In this document: piece after piece, positions 36,696 to 45,542 of the stretch
Layout of the letters: each line of letters starts with the position of its first letter
Position numbering within the stretch: the first letter of the stretch is position 1
Assembly: GCF_024160105.1 (NCBI RefSeq)
Contig: NZ_JAMFTQ010000001.1
Span: forward strand, 124,001 to 188,000
DNA: 64,000 nt
From: Corynebacterium stercoris
Lineage (GTDB): Bacteria; Actinomycetota; Actinomycetes; Mycobacteriales; Mycobacteriaceae
Reading direction: 5' to 3'
Notes under the pieces: generated by a model
What the model was told of the DNA's origin: nothing
Databases searched by the model: none
What the model saw: the letters and a program-made list of their open reading frames with translations, nothing else
Position numbers and translations under genes: made by a program

Positions 36696-37973
36696 ATGCA
36701 CTTGGCAGTGGGAGACACCCTCGAGGGCCGCTACGTCATCGACCGCCCCATCGCGCGCGGCGGCATGGCGACGGTCTACCGCTGCGTTGACACCCGCCTC
36801 GGGCGCGAAGTCGCCGCGAAGGTGATGCACGAGCAGTTCGTGCACGACCCCGTGTTCCGCGACCGCTTCCGTCGCGAAGCACGCGCGATGGCGCAGCTCT
36901 CCCACCCCAACCTGGTCAACGTCTACGACTTTTCTGCCCAGGGCGAGACGATGTACCTCATCATGGAGCTGATCGTCGGGGGCACGCTCCGCGAGCTTCT
37001 CGACGAACGGGGCCCGATGCCGCCGCACGCAGCCGCCGCCGTGATGCGGGGCATGCTCACCGGGCTCGCCGCGGCGCACGCGCGGGGGCTGATCCACCGC
37101 GACATCAAGCCGGACAACGTGCTGATCAACGCCGACCACCGCGTGAAACTCGCCGATTTCGGCCTCGTACGCGCCGCCGCCGAGGCGACGCATTCCACCG
37201 ATCAGATTGTGGGCACCGTCTCCTACCTCTCCCCCGAGCAGGTCGACGGCTCCCCCATGACCCACGCCTCCGACGTGTACTCCGCCGGCATCGTGCTTTT
37301 CGAGCTGCTTACCGGCCGCACGCCGTTCAGCGGGGAGACGCAGCTCGCGCGGGCCTACGCGCGGCTGCACTCCGACGTGCCCGCGCCGAGCTCGCTGATT
37401 GCGGGCGTGCCCAAGCTTTTCGACGAACTCGTTGCCACCGCCACGTCCCGCAGGCCTGAAGACCGCTTCCGTGACGCGACTGAGTTCCTCCACGCGCTCG
37501 ACGATGTCGCCGACGCCCTCGCGCTGCCCGAGTACACGGTGCCGGTGCCGCGGAACTCCGCTGCGAACCGTGCGGCGGCGCACCCCACCAACTTCGGCGT
37601 GCTGCCCTCCGCGACCGGAGCGACGCGTGCGGCACTGCCTGCCGACGCCCGCCCCACCGAGGTGCGCCCCGCCGAGCAGCGCCTCTTCCCCCAGCAGACG
37701 CGCTACGAGGAACCCCCGCGCTACGACGCGCAGCCACGCCCCTATCCGGAGGCGGCGCGGGTGCCTGCGAACGTCGATACGCACTTGCCCCCGGAACTGG
37801 AGGAGGGCGAGAAGGGCGACGCCCCGGAGGTCAAGCTCGTGACCAACCGGGGCGGCGTGGGACTCGCGGTATTTCTGGCGCTCGCTGTCGCGGCGACGGC
37901 CGCGGTGGCGATCGGCGGCTGGTGGTTCGGCTCCGGAATGTACGGGGAGCTCCCGCAGCTGATCGCCGGCTAG
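36696..37973 (+). CDS. pknL: Serine/threonine protein kinase PknL
   Basis: 425 residues. The Hanks-type kinase domain occupies about residues 12-275: glycine loop ARGGMATVYRC, Lys in VAAKVM, catalytic HRDIKPDNVL, ADFGLVR and the activation-loop segment GTVSYLSPEQ. A Pro/Arg-rich linker follows, then one membrane helix near the C-terminus (LAVFLALAVAATAAVAIGGW) and only about ten residues outside, so there are no PASTA domains, which fits PknL rather than PknB. ATG at 36696 replaces the longer open frame from 36666 because of the -10 element and the family start. Confidence 0.92.
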   Translation: MHLAVGDTLEGRYVIDRPIARGGMATVYRCVDTRLGREVAAKVMHEQFVHDPVFRDRFRREARAMAQLSHPNLVNVYDFSAQGETMYLIMELIVGGTLRELLDERGPMPPHAAAAVMRGMLTGLAAAHARGLIHRDIKPDNVLINADHRVKLADFGLVRAAAEATHSTDQIVGTVSYLSPEQVDGSPMTHASDVYSAGIVLFELLTGRTPFSGETQLARAYARLHSDVPAPSSLIAGVPKLFDELVATATSRRPEDRFRDATEFLHALDDVADALALPEYTVPVPRNSAANRAAAHPTNFGVLPSATGATRAALPADARPTEVRPAEQRLFPQQTRYEEPPRYDAQPRPYPEAARVPANVDTHLPPELEEGEKGDAPEVKLVTNRGGVGLAVFLALAVAATAAVAIGGWWFGSGMYGELPQLIAG

Positions 37974-37977
37974 TGCG

Positions 37978-39423
<1,446 letters not shown>

Positions 39424-39957
39424 TCATCGGATGGAAGGAGAATTCCATATCGTGGACACCCGGCCGTTGCGGTCCATCGGCAACGCGGCGGCGCACGCTC
39501 GGTACTTCCGCAAGTTGTGGCGCGCATCCACGAGGGCGTCGTGGTTGCCGTCCGGAATCTCCGGCAGGCGCGGCCTCCCCGCCATGATCCAGTACTGCTT
39601 GAGCTCGCGGGTAAATCTCGGAAGTTCGCGCGGCAGGCCGCGCATGTCCCCCCACAGCTGGGCCAGCACCACGTGGTCGTACGCCCCGACCCACGCCCAC
39701 AGCTCCGGCTGCGTGTGGCGGGCGGTGAGAAACGCGAGCACCTCGTCGCGGATGGTTTTTAGCGGCTTCCATACCGGCGCCGTGCGCGGGGGCAGCTTAT
39801 TCAGCACGTTGGCGCGCACCCAGTCGTTGGCGCGCTCTGGGTCGAATTCGCTGGAAATGGCGTAGTATTCGCGCCCGTCCTCGCCAACGATGCCGATGGA
39901 CACCAGCTCGATGGTTTCGCCGTCCTCGATGAATTCCGTGTCGTAGAAGTAGCGCAC
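39424..39957 (-). CDS. 3'-5' exoribonuclease of the DEDDh type (RNase AS-like)
   Basis: 177 residues. The exonuclease motifs are MRYFYDTEFIEDG at the N-terminus (Asp6, Glu8), GAYDHVVLAQLWG in the middle and HDALVDARHNL near the end, giving DEDDh. This matches the actinobacterial enzyme known as polyadenylate-specific exoribonuclease AS, which removes A-rich 3' ends from RNA. It is downstream of a small membrane-protein gene and the acyltransferase gene on the same strand with short gaps, so it is probably in one operon with them. Confidence 0.88.
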   Translation of the reverse strand: MRYFYDTEFIEDGETIELVSIGIVGEDGREYYAISSEFDPERANDWVRANVLNKLPPRTAPVWKPLKTIRDEVLAFLTARHTQPELWAWVGAYDHVVLAQLWGDMRGLPRELPRFTRELKQYWIMAGRPRLPEIPDGNHDALVDARHNLRKYRACAAALPMDRNGRVSTIWNSPSIR

Positions 39958-39966
39958 AACCCCCGC

Positions 39967-40122
39967 CTACTGCTGGCGCCGCGGCCAGAACATGACGACG
40001 GCGACGGCCACCACTGCGAGCGGCGCGATGACGGAGTTGTAGAACTCCGCCCGGGAAGCAACGAGGTACCCCGCGACGATGGCGACGACGAGGACGACGC
40101 GGATGATCAGATCCTTATCCAC
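39967..40122 (-). CDS. 51-residue membrane protein of unknown function
   Basis: Reads from GTG at 40120-40122, directly after the stop of the acyltransferase gene, to TAG at 39967-39969, nine bases before the exoribonuclease gene. The product begins with Asp/Lys and consists mainly of two hydrophobic stretches (LIIRVVLVVAIVAGYLVA and VIAPLAVVAVAVVMFW), ending WPRRQQ. It fills the gap between two operon genes exactly, which supports a real gene. No function is known. Confidence 0.65.
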   Translation of the reverse strand: MDKDLIIRVVLVVAIVAGYLVASRAEFYNSVIAPLAVVAVAVVMFWPRRQQ

Positions 40123-40896
40123 CTAAGCGCGACCCCCAGCATTCTCCGGCCAGGTCTCCAGCTCGCCGCCCGGCTCCGCACCCTCCGGGAACTCGCCGGT
40201 GGCCTCCAGCGACTTTTTCACGTCAGAGGCGTACACGTCGACGTACGGGTAGCCGGTGAGTTCGGAAAGCTCACTCATAATGAAGTCCGTGAACGGGCGC
40301 ATCACGTCGCGCGTTGCCGGATCCAGACTGTGCTCTGCCGCCCATGTGTGCGGATCAATCGGCTCCGAGATCTTGATGCGGACCTTCGCCGGACGCGGGA
40401 TGGACGTGCCGATCGGGTTCGCGTCGCGGGAGCCGATCATGCCGACCAGCACTACCGGCGCGCCAGTTGCCATGGCAACGCGCGCCATGCCGGTGCGGCC
40501 CTTGTAGAGACGTCCGTCCGGAGAGCGCGTGCCCTCCGGGTAGATGCCGAATACATCGCCGCGGCCCAGCACTTCCTCCGCGGCCCGCTGCACTGCCTCG
40601 CCGGCGTCGGAGCTTGAGCGATCCACCGGAATCTGGCCGACGGAGGTGAAGAAGAATTTCTGGATGCGGCCCTTCAGCCCCGGCGCAGTGAAATATTCCT
40701 GCTTCGCCGGGAACTGAATGTGGCGGCGCACCATGAGGGGGAGGTAGAACGAGTCCATCACCGCCTGGTGGTTGGACACCAGGATCACCGGACCGGATTC
40801 GGGGATGTGCTCCGCGCCGTCAATCGTCGGACGGTTCCACACCAGAAGTGGCGGGCCCAGAATCGCTTTGAACAGCGAATACCAGCGGTTCTGCAT
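40123..40896 (-). CDS. 1-acyl-glycerol-3-phosphate acyltransferase (PlsC family)
   Basis: 257 residues; transfers an acyl chain to lysophosphatidic acid or a related lipid at the membrane. The catalytic motif is NHQAVMD (about residue 42, NHx4D), the glycerol phosphate site is GIYPEGTRSPDGRLYKG, and MIGSRDANP lies further on. A C-terminal extension of about 40 residues is acidic. ATG at 40894-40896. Its position near pimB could mean a role in phosphatidylinositol mannoside or phospholipid supply, but that is only inferred from place. Confidence 0.9.
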   Translation of the reverse strand: MQNRWYSLFKAILGPPLLVWNRPTIDGAEHIPESGPVILVSNHQAVMDSFYLPLMVRRHIQFPAKQEYFTAPGLKGRIQKFFFTSVGQIPVDRSSSDAGEAVQRAAEEVLGRGDVFGIYPEGTRSPDGRLYKGRTGMARVAMATGAPVVLVGMIGSRDANPIGTSIPRPAKVRIKISEPIDPHTWAAEHSLDPATRDVMRPFTDFIMSELSELTGYPYVDVYASDVKKSLEATGEFPEGAEPGGELETWPENAGGRA

Positions 40897-40923
40897 CGTC
40901 GAAGACTCCCTACGGATACTGCT

Positions 40924-41892
40924 TCAGGCGTGGTCGCGGATGCGCTCACGCGCCAAATCGGCCACACCGATCATACCTGCCTGGGGGCCCAGCTCCGCCT
41001 GCAGCACCTCCGGTACAGGGCGGTAGCCCGCGCCCACAATGTTGGCGGCCAGGGATTCCCGCGCCTCGTCGATGAAGAGATCCGCGTCTTCGCTCACGCC
41101 GCCGCCAAGCACAATCAGCGCCGGGTCCAACACGTCGGCGACGATGGACAGGCCCCGCCCGAGCCAGGTAGCAAAGCTGGACAGCGCAGCAAGACCCAGC
41201 TCGTCGCCCTCACGCGCCGCCACCATCACGTCGCGCCCGGTGGCCCGCTTATCGACGACCTTCCGGTACAGCCCGCATTCCTGGTACTTGCCCATGGTGG
41301 CCTTCTCCACGGCGCAATCCAAAAGCGACGTGCCCGAGGCGTAGCGCTCCAGACAGCCCTTTTTGCCGCAGGAGCAGACCCGCCCGCCCTGCACGACCGT
41401 GATGTGGCCGAACTCCGGCGCGGTGCCGAAGGAACCGCGGTAGATCTCGCCGCGGTGCATCAGCGTGGCGCCGATACCGGTGCCGACGGCGAAGAACACC
41501 CATGTCTCCGCATCCTTGGCCACACCGAACTTGTACTCGCCCCAGGCAGCGGCGTTCGCGTCGTGCTCGAGGCGCACCGGAAGCCCGATCGCGTCCTCCA
41601 GCTCCCGGCGCACGGGCCGGTCAGCGCGCCACGGCAGGTGCGGAGCGAAACGCACGATTTCGCACTCCGGGTCCAAGAAGCCGGCGATCGCCATTCCGAC
41701 GGCAGCGACATCGTAATCCCGACGAAGGTCCGCAACCATGCCGACCACAGCTTCTTCGAGTTCCTCGGAGCCGTGCGGAGTCGGCCGCGAACGAACATCC
41801 AGGATCTCACCGTCCGCATCGACAACGGCGGCACGGGTGTTGGTGCCACCGATGTCGAAACCAACGGTGAGCGGGCGAGAAGCGTCAGACAT
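40924..41892 (-). CDS. glk: ROK-family glucokinase
   Basis: 322 residues; phosphorylates glucose with ATP. The N-terminal phosphate loop is VGFDIGGTNTRAAVVD, the sugar site LEHDANAAAWGEY, then GTGIGATLM, EFGHITV and the ROK zinc motif CSCGKKGCLERYASG. ATG at 41890-41892 is used; TTG at 41901 is possible. TAGCAT ends eight bases before the ATG. ROK members also include fructokinases and mannose-related kinases, but the glucokinase form and the place beside pimB agree with glk of C. glutamicum. Confidence 0.9.
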   Translation of the reverse strand: MSDASRPLTVGFDIGGTNTRAAVVDADGEILDVRSRPTPHGSEELEEAVVGMVADLRRDYDVAAVGMAIAGFLDPECEIVRFAPHLPWRADRPVRRELEDAIGLPVRLEHDANAAAWGEYKFGVAKDAETWVFFAVGTGIGATLMHRGEIYRGSFGTAPEFGHITVVQGGRVCSCGKKGCLERYASGTSLLDCAVEKATMGKYQECGLYRKVVDKRATGRDVMVAAREGDELGLAALSSFATWLGRGLSIVADVLDPALIVLGGGVSEDADLFIDEARESLAANIVGAGYRPVPEVLQAELGPQAGMIGVADLARERIRDHA

Positions 41893-41900
41893 AGGAGTCA

Positions 41901-41906
41901 ATGCTA
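41901..41906 (-). promoter_or_regulatory. -10 element of glk (nearly leaderless)
   Basis: TAGCAT on the minus strand, eight bases before the ATG. Confidence 0.4.
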
Positions 41907-41923
41907 GACCGCCGCCTATCGCG

Positions 41924-43054
41924 TTAGGGCATCAGCGTCGCCGCGAGGCGGCTGCCGAGCACCTCCCACGAATAGGCCTCGGCAACGTGGCGGCGGCCAG
42001 CTTCACCCATGCGGCGGCGCAAGTCGGCGTCGTTAAGCAGGGAGCTGATCCGGGCGGCGATGGCTCGCGCGTCGCGCCCGTCGACGACGAACCCGGTCTC
42101 GGGAGTCACGGTCTCGGGCGCGCCGCCGGAATCTCCCGCGACGACAGGCACCTCGCACGCCTGCGCTTCGAGGTAGACAATGCCGAGCCCTTCCACGTCC
42201 AGCCCTCCCCCGCGTGTGCGCGCCGGCATCGCGAACGCGTCCGCGGCTGCGACGATGTCGCGCAGCGCATCCCGTTCGACGGCGCCGGTGAACCGCACGC
42301 CTGCGGTGGAGCGGGCGAGGCGCTCAAGGGAGCGTCGGTACGCGCCGTCCCCGACGATGACCAGACGAGCGCCAGGTGCTTGCCGACGTACTTCTGGGAG
42401 CGCCTTGATGAGTTGATCTTGGCCCTTTCTCGCCACGAGCCGGGACGCGCAGACGATCAGCGGTGCCTCCCCCACCCCGAGGGTTGCGCGAGTAGCGCGA
42501 ACGGTCTCAGCCGACGCGGGGCGGAAGTACGCCGTGTCGACGCCTGAGGGCAGCGCAACGTACTGCGGTCTGGATCCGAATGCTGGACGGATGCGGGCGA
42601 GGGTGTACTCGGAAATGTACGTGACGGTATCCGCGTTGCGGCCTATGGTGCGCAGCGCCTGCCGCGCCCCCGGGAGCATGGACCAGCCGACCTCGTGGCC
42701 GTGGGTGGTGGCGACGACGCGCTTCACCCCTGCCCGCTTCGCGCTCGCCCCCATGAGCGCGAGCGGCGCTGCGGCGCCGAACCACACGGTCTCGATGCCG
42801 CGCTCGCGGATGAGCTCCGCCATGCGCCGCGCTGTGGCCGGCGTGGGCACCATAATGGCGCGCGGCCAGCGCACGATCTCGTATGGCTGGGTCGCGTCCC
42901 ACGCCGCTGCCGCTGCTGTGTCTTGAGTCGACGCGAAGACGGTGATGGCCTGCGGGCCCTTGCGACGCACAAACTCGTCGACATAATCGCGCAGGTAGGA
43001 CTGGATGCCGCCCACTGTCGGCGGGAAATCGTTGGTGACCAGCAGCACCGACAT
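41924..43054 (-). CDS. pimB: GDP-mannose-dependent phosphatidylinositol monomannoside mannosyltransferase
   Basis: 376 residues, GT4 glycosyltransferase. It adds a mannose to phosphatidylinositol monomannoside in the pathway to PIMs, lipomannan and lipoarabinomannan. N-terminal VTNDFPPTVGGIQSYL binds the acceptor; TTHGHEVGW contains the conserved His; CASRLVARKGQDQLI and the E-x7-E motif in EGLGIVYLEAQACEVPVVAG bind GDP-mannose. ATG at 43052-43054, four bases after the NlpC/P60 gene, with no clear ribosome binding site. The gene order with glk and the two NlpC/P60 genes supports the pimB assignment. Confidence 0.9.
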   Translation of the reverse strand: MSVLLVTNDFPPTVGGIQSYLRDYVDEFVRRKGPQAITVFASTQDTAAAAAWDATQPYEIVRWPRAIMVPTPATARRMAELIRERGIETVWFGAAAPLALMGASAKRAGVKRVVATTHGHEVGWSMLPGARQALRTIGRNADTVTYISEYTLARIRPAFGSRPQYVALPSGVDTAYFRPASAETVRATRATLGVGEAPLIVCASRLVARKGQDQLIKALPEVRRQAPGARLVIVGDGAYRRSLERLARSTAGVRFTGAVERDALRDIVAAADAFAMPARTRGGGLDVEGLGIVYLEAQACEVPVVAGDSGGAPETVTPETGFVVDGRDARAIAARISSLLNDADLRRRMGEAGRRHVAEAYSWEVLGSRLAATLMP

Positions 43055-43058
43055 GGAA

Positions 43059-44084
43059 TTAGTAGCGCACGGCGCCCGTGATCGGCATCGAGTTGTACGG
43101 CACGACCTGGATCGGAATGCCGTAGTCGGAGGCGTGCACGATCATGCCGTCGCCGATGTACATGCCCACGTGGGTGGTACCCGGGTAGTAGCCGATGATG
43201 TCGCCCGGCTGCAGGTTGCTGAGCGGCACCGGCATACCGCCGGCCAGCTGAGCCTGCGACGTGCGCGGAATCGCCTTGCCGTTCTGTGCGTACGCCCACA
43301 CCATCAATCCGGAGCAGTCGAACGCGTACGGGCCCGTTGCACCCCACCCGTACGGCTTGCCCAGCTGCGCCATCGCGGCCGAGACAACGCCGGAGCCGGC
43401 ACCGGGAAGGTCCATGCCGCTGACATCGACGGGGTTGTCCTTGTTGATCCAACGAGTCAGCGCGTCCGCGCTCAGCGAGTTCACTCGCGCTTCAATGTCG
43501 CGCACCTGCGCATCGAGCTCAGCGCGTTCGCGCTCGAGCTCTGCAAGCTTCCGGTCAAGCTCCTCTCGCTTCGCTTCCGCTTCCTTCACCGCCTTGGCGA
43601 CGGCCTGCGAGCGGTCGTCGGCGTCCCGCGATGCCGCATTCAGACCGAGAATCGTGCGCTCGGCGTTGCGGGAAAGTGCACCAAGGTACGCGGCGCGGTC
43701 GATCGCAGCCTGCGGACTGCCGGAGTCGAGCGTGTTGAGCAGCAGCTCCGACTGGGTGTTGCGGTAGCGCGACTGCGCAATGCCGTTCACGTGGTGCTGG
43801 AAACCCACGCGTGCGCCGGTGGCGCGTTCCGCGTCGCCGCGGGCTGCCTCAGCCTGCGCGGTAAGCTCGGTGATCCGCTGCTGCGCCGCCGCGATCTCAT
43901 CCTCGAGGCCCTTGATCTCCTCCACCTTGGCGGAGGCGTCATGGGAGATGGCGTCCATCTGCGTGATCATGTCGTCCACCTCGTCGGCTGCCGCCGGCTG
44001 CGCGCCGAACGCGAGCAGGGCGACGACTGCCGACGCCAGTGCCGGAGAACGCCTCTCCCCCGAGCGCTTGGAATGCAATTCCAC
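43059..44084 (-). CDS. Secreted NlpC/P60 peptidoglycan hydrolase with coiled coil (RipA-like)
   Basis: 341 residues. A signal peptide ends near QPAAA (about residue 33), followed by a long coiled coil (about 35-210), which in RipA-type enzymes regulates activity, and the NlpC/P60 domain with catalytic Cys in YAFDCSGLMVWAY, His in GTTHVGMYIGDG and SQAQLAGG. It cuts the D-Glu-mDAP bond in peptidoglycan stems and so separates daughter cells. GTG at 44082-44084 is chosen for its AAAGGA site; the longer frame from 44243 lacks a signal peptide at its start. Confidence 0.9.
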   Translation of the reverse strand: MELHSKRSGERRSPALASAVVALLAFGAQPAAADEVDDMITQMDAISHDASAKVEEIKGLEDEIAAAQQRITELTAQAEAARGDAERATGARVGFQHHVNGIAQSRYRNTQSELLLNTLDSGSPQAAIDRAAYLGALSRNAERTILGLNAASRDADDRSQAVAKAVKEAEAKREELDRKLAELERERAELDAQVRDIEARVNSLSADALTRWINKDNPVDVSGMDLPGAGSGVVSAAMAQLGKPYGWGATGPYAFDCSGLMVWAYAQNGKAIPRTSQAQLAGGMPVPLSNLQPGDIIGYYPGTTHVGMYIGDGMIVHASDYGIPIQVVPYNSMPITGAVRY

Positions 44085-44126
44085 GTGTGTTCCTTTACGA
44101 CCCCAGATCTTTATAAAACCGTTATC

Positions 44127-44132
44127 ACTATA
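44127..44132 (-). promoter_or_regulatory. Probable -10 element of the RipA-like gene
   Basis: TATAGT on the minus strand, about 43 bases before the GTG start. A second AT-rich possibility, TATAAA, lies slightly further downstream at 44111-44116. Confidence 0.45.
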
Positions 44133-44172
44133 GCGGGGCCCCACAGCCGCGCCAAGCGTGCCAGGCAAACGT

Positions 44173-44230
44173 AAAACCCCGCCACCTTCCTGCAGGCTGT
44201 TCCGGGGTACCGGCAGGAAAGGCGGCGGGG
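44173..44230 (-). terminator. Intrinsic terminator after the second NlpC/P60 gene
   Basis: Long stem with outer CCCCGCC/GGCGGGG (44224-44230 and 44177-44183) and inner TTTCCTGC/GCAGGAAG, then four T on the minus strand. It separates the two NlpC/P60 genes into different transcripts. Confidence 0.85.
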
Positions 44231-44252
44231 AAGTCCGTCGCACGCAGTGAGC

Positions 44253-44996
44253 TTAGAAGCGCACTGCAGAGTGAATCGGCATCATGTTCAGCGGGCGAAC
44301 GCCCACCGGGGTGCCGGAATTCAGCGCATCAACCATCATGCCATTACCGATGTAAATAGCAACGTGAGAAGCGCCACCATAGTAGGCGACGATGTCACCC
44401 GGCTGCAGCTGATCCAGCGGCACGCGGGTGCCGGCAGCAGCCTGAGCACCGGAGGTGCGCGGGATGGAGATGCCAGCCTGGGCGTACACCCAAGAGGTGA
44501 AGCCGGAGCAGTCGAATGCATTCGGGCCTGCAGCGCCGTAGACGTACGGAGCGCCGACCTTGCTCAGGGCGATATCCACGATGCGCTGGCCCTGGGACGC
44601 CTGCGGTGCCGGAGCGGCAACCGGAGCAGCGTACTGCTGGGCCGGGGCTGCCGGAGCCGCCGGGGCGTAGCGCGCCTGCGCGTCATTCAGGAACGCGTTG
44701 AAGCTCGGGATGTTGGTCACACCCGGCAGCGCCTTCGCGGCGTCAATAGCCGCGGCGACGTCAGCCTGGGATGCCTGGCCCGCCAGCGACGGAACCCACT
44801 GCTCGATGCCCGGGATTGCGGCGATGCCCGGCACGTTCTCAATGCCCGGGATCTCAGCGGCAATCGGGGTGTTGGGGATACGAACTTCAGCAGCCTGTGC
44901 GGTCGGAGCCAGCAAGGTGGCACCTGCGACCACAGCGGAAGCGGCGGCCACGGTACGGGTTACGGTGCTGGTGTCCTGACGACGGTGCTTAGCCAC
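44253..44996 (-). CDS. Secreted NlpC/P60 endopeptidase
   Basis: 247 residues. The Ala-rich signal peptide ends at PTAQAAE (about residue 36). A linker with repeated PGI units (IPGIENVPGIAAIPGIEQW) and an Ala/Pro/Gln stretch precede the NlpC/P60 domain: Cys in NAFDCSGFTSWVYAQ, His in ASHVAIYIGNG. There is no coiled coil, unlike the neighbouring paralogue, so the two enzymes share the fold but differ in control. GTG at 44994-44996 has GGAG eight bases upstream. A probable c-di-AMP riboswitch and an MtrA-like box lie upstream. Confidence 0.9.
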   Translation of the reverse strand: MAKHRRQDTSTVTRTVAAASAVVAGATLLAPTAQAAEVRIPNTPIAAEIPGIENVPGIAAIPGIEQWVPSLAGQASQADVAAAIDAAKALPGVTNIPSFNAFLNDAQARYAPAAPAAPAQQYAAPVAAPAPQASQGQRIVDIALSKVGAPYVYGAAGPNAFDCSGFTSWVYAQAGISIPRTSGAQAAAGTRVPLDQLQPGDIVAYYGGASHVAIYIGNGMMVDALNSGTPVGVRPLNMMPIHSAVRF

Positions 44997-45019
44997 GAAT
45001 TGTGCTCCATATCTCTCAA

Positions 45020-45134
45020 CGCCTACCGGAGAAGTAGGAGGGTCAGGCTTCTGCCTTGTTCCCTCGGGGTACTCAGGCTCTCGTTGGCCTCTGCAAGTTC
45101 CCCGGCTCCTGTGCGACCATCCTCGGGTGAGGCG
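45020..45134 (-). promoter_or_regulatory. Probable c-di-AMP (ydaO-yuaA type) riboswitch upstream of the NlpC/P60 gene
   Basis: On the minus strand the element is closed by CGCCT/AGGCG (P1). It contains ACAGGAGCCGGGGAAC and, at the 3' side, CCTGACCC...CCGGTAGGCG, both of which resemble the conserved parts of actinobacterial ydaO elements, which commonly precede NlpC/P60 and rpf genes. The GGGTGAA segment of the consensus is not clear. In known cases ligand binding switches the gene off. Confidence 0.65.
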
Positions 45135-45151
45135 GCGTTCCAGGAAGCGGC

Positions 45152-45157
45152 GCTATA
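45152..45157 (-). promoter_or_regulatory. Probable -10 element of the riboswitch/NlpC transcript
   Basis: TATAGC on the minus strand; a start about seven bases on would place the 5' end just before the riboswitch. Confidence 0.45.
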
Positions 45158-45248
45158 CGTAGTGTCTTCGTACTTTGCGGCAACGTTCGTTATCGCAATG
45201 TCTCGGACAGATTACGAAACGGCAACAACGATGTCCACCCGCCCCGCC

Positions 45249-45264
45249 GTTACAGTTCTGTTAC
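45249..45264 (-). promoter_or_regulatory. MtrA-like box (GTAAC direct repeat)
   Basis: On the minus strand GTAACAGAACTGTAAC: two GTAAC half sites with starts 11 bases apart. Direct GTAAC repeats are described for the response regulator MtrA, which controls nlpC-type genes in C. glutamicum. It is about 95 bases upstream of the predicted -10 element. Confidence 0.5.
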
Positions 45265-45472
45265 ACAGTCATATTTCCCTCATTCGGGGGGAAATTCACC
45301 CGCGTCACACGACCCCCGCACGCCCCAGAAACCTCCCGAAACCCGCCTCACCAGGGGATTTCGGGATTTGGAGGCACAATTTTAATTTTGCTCTGCGAGT
45401 CATTTCCGCCAACCTGCGGGCGTCCGGTGACCTTGGTCTCAATGGCCCAGTTACCTGATCGTGACAAAGAGA

Positions 45473-45502
45473 AAGGACCCTCCCCGATCGGGAAGGGCCC
45501 TT
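45473..45502 (-). terminator. Intrinsic terminator of the ctaE-qcrCAB operon
   Basis: Stem AAGGGCCCTTCCC/GGGGAGGGTCCTT with loop GATC, followed by a T-rich stretch on the minus strand, 40 bases after the qcrB stop. Confidence 0.75.
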
Positions 45503-45542
45503 ATCTACGTGTGACGATCGTCAGCTGAGAACTCTCAGTTCC

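Larger units (their letters stand above)
45135..45472. other. Intergenic region between the NlpC promoter and qcrB terminator
   Basis: No coding frame with support. Besides the promoter and MtrA-like box it holds a hairpin with arms TCCCGAAA/TTTCGGGA (45334-45341, 45359-45366) and an AT-rich stretch (about 45377-45390). Their role is unknown. Confidence 0.5.
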
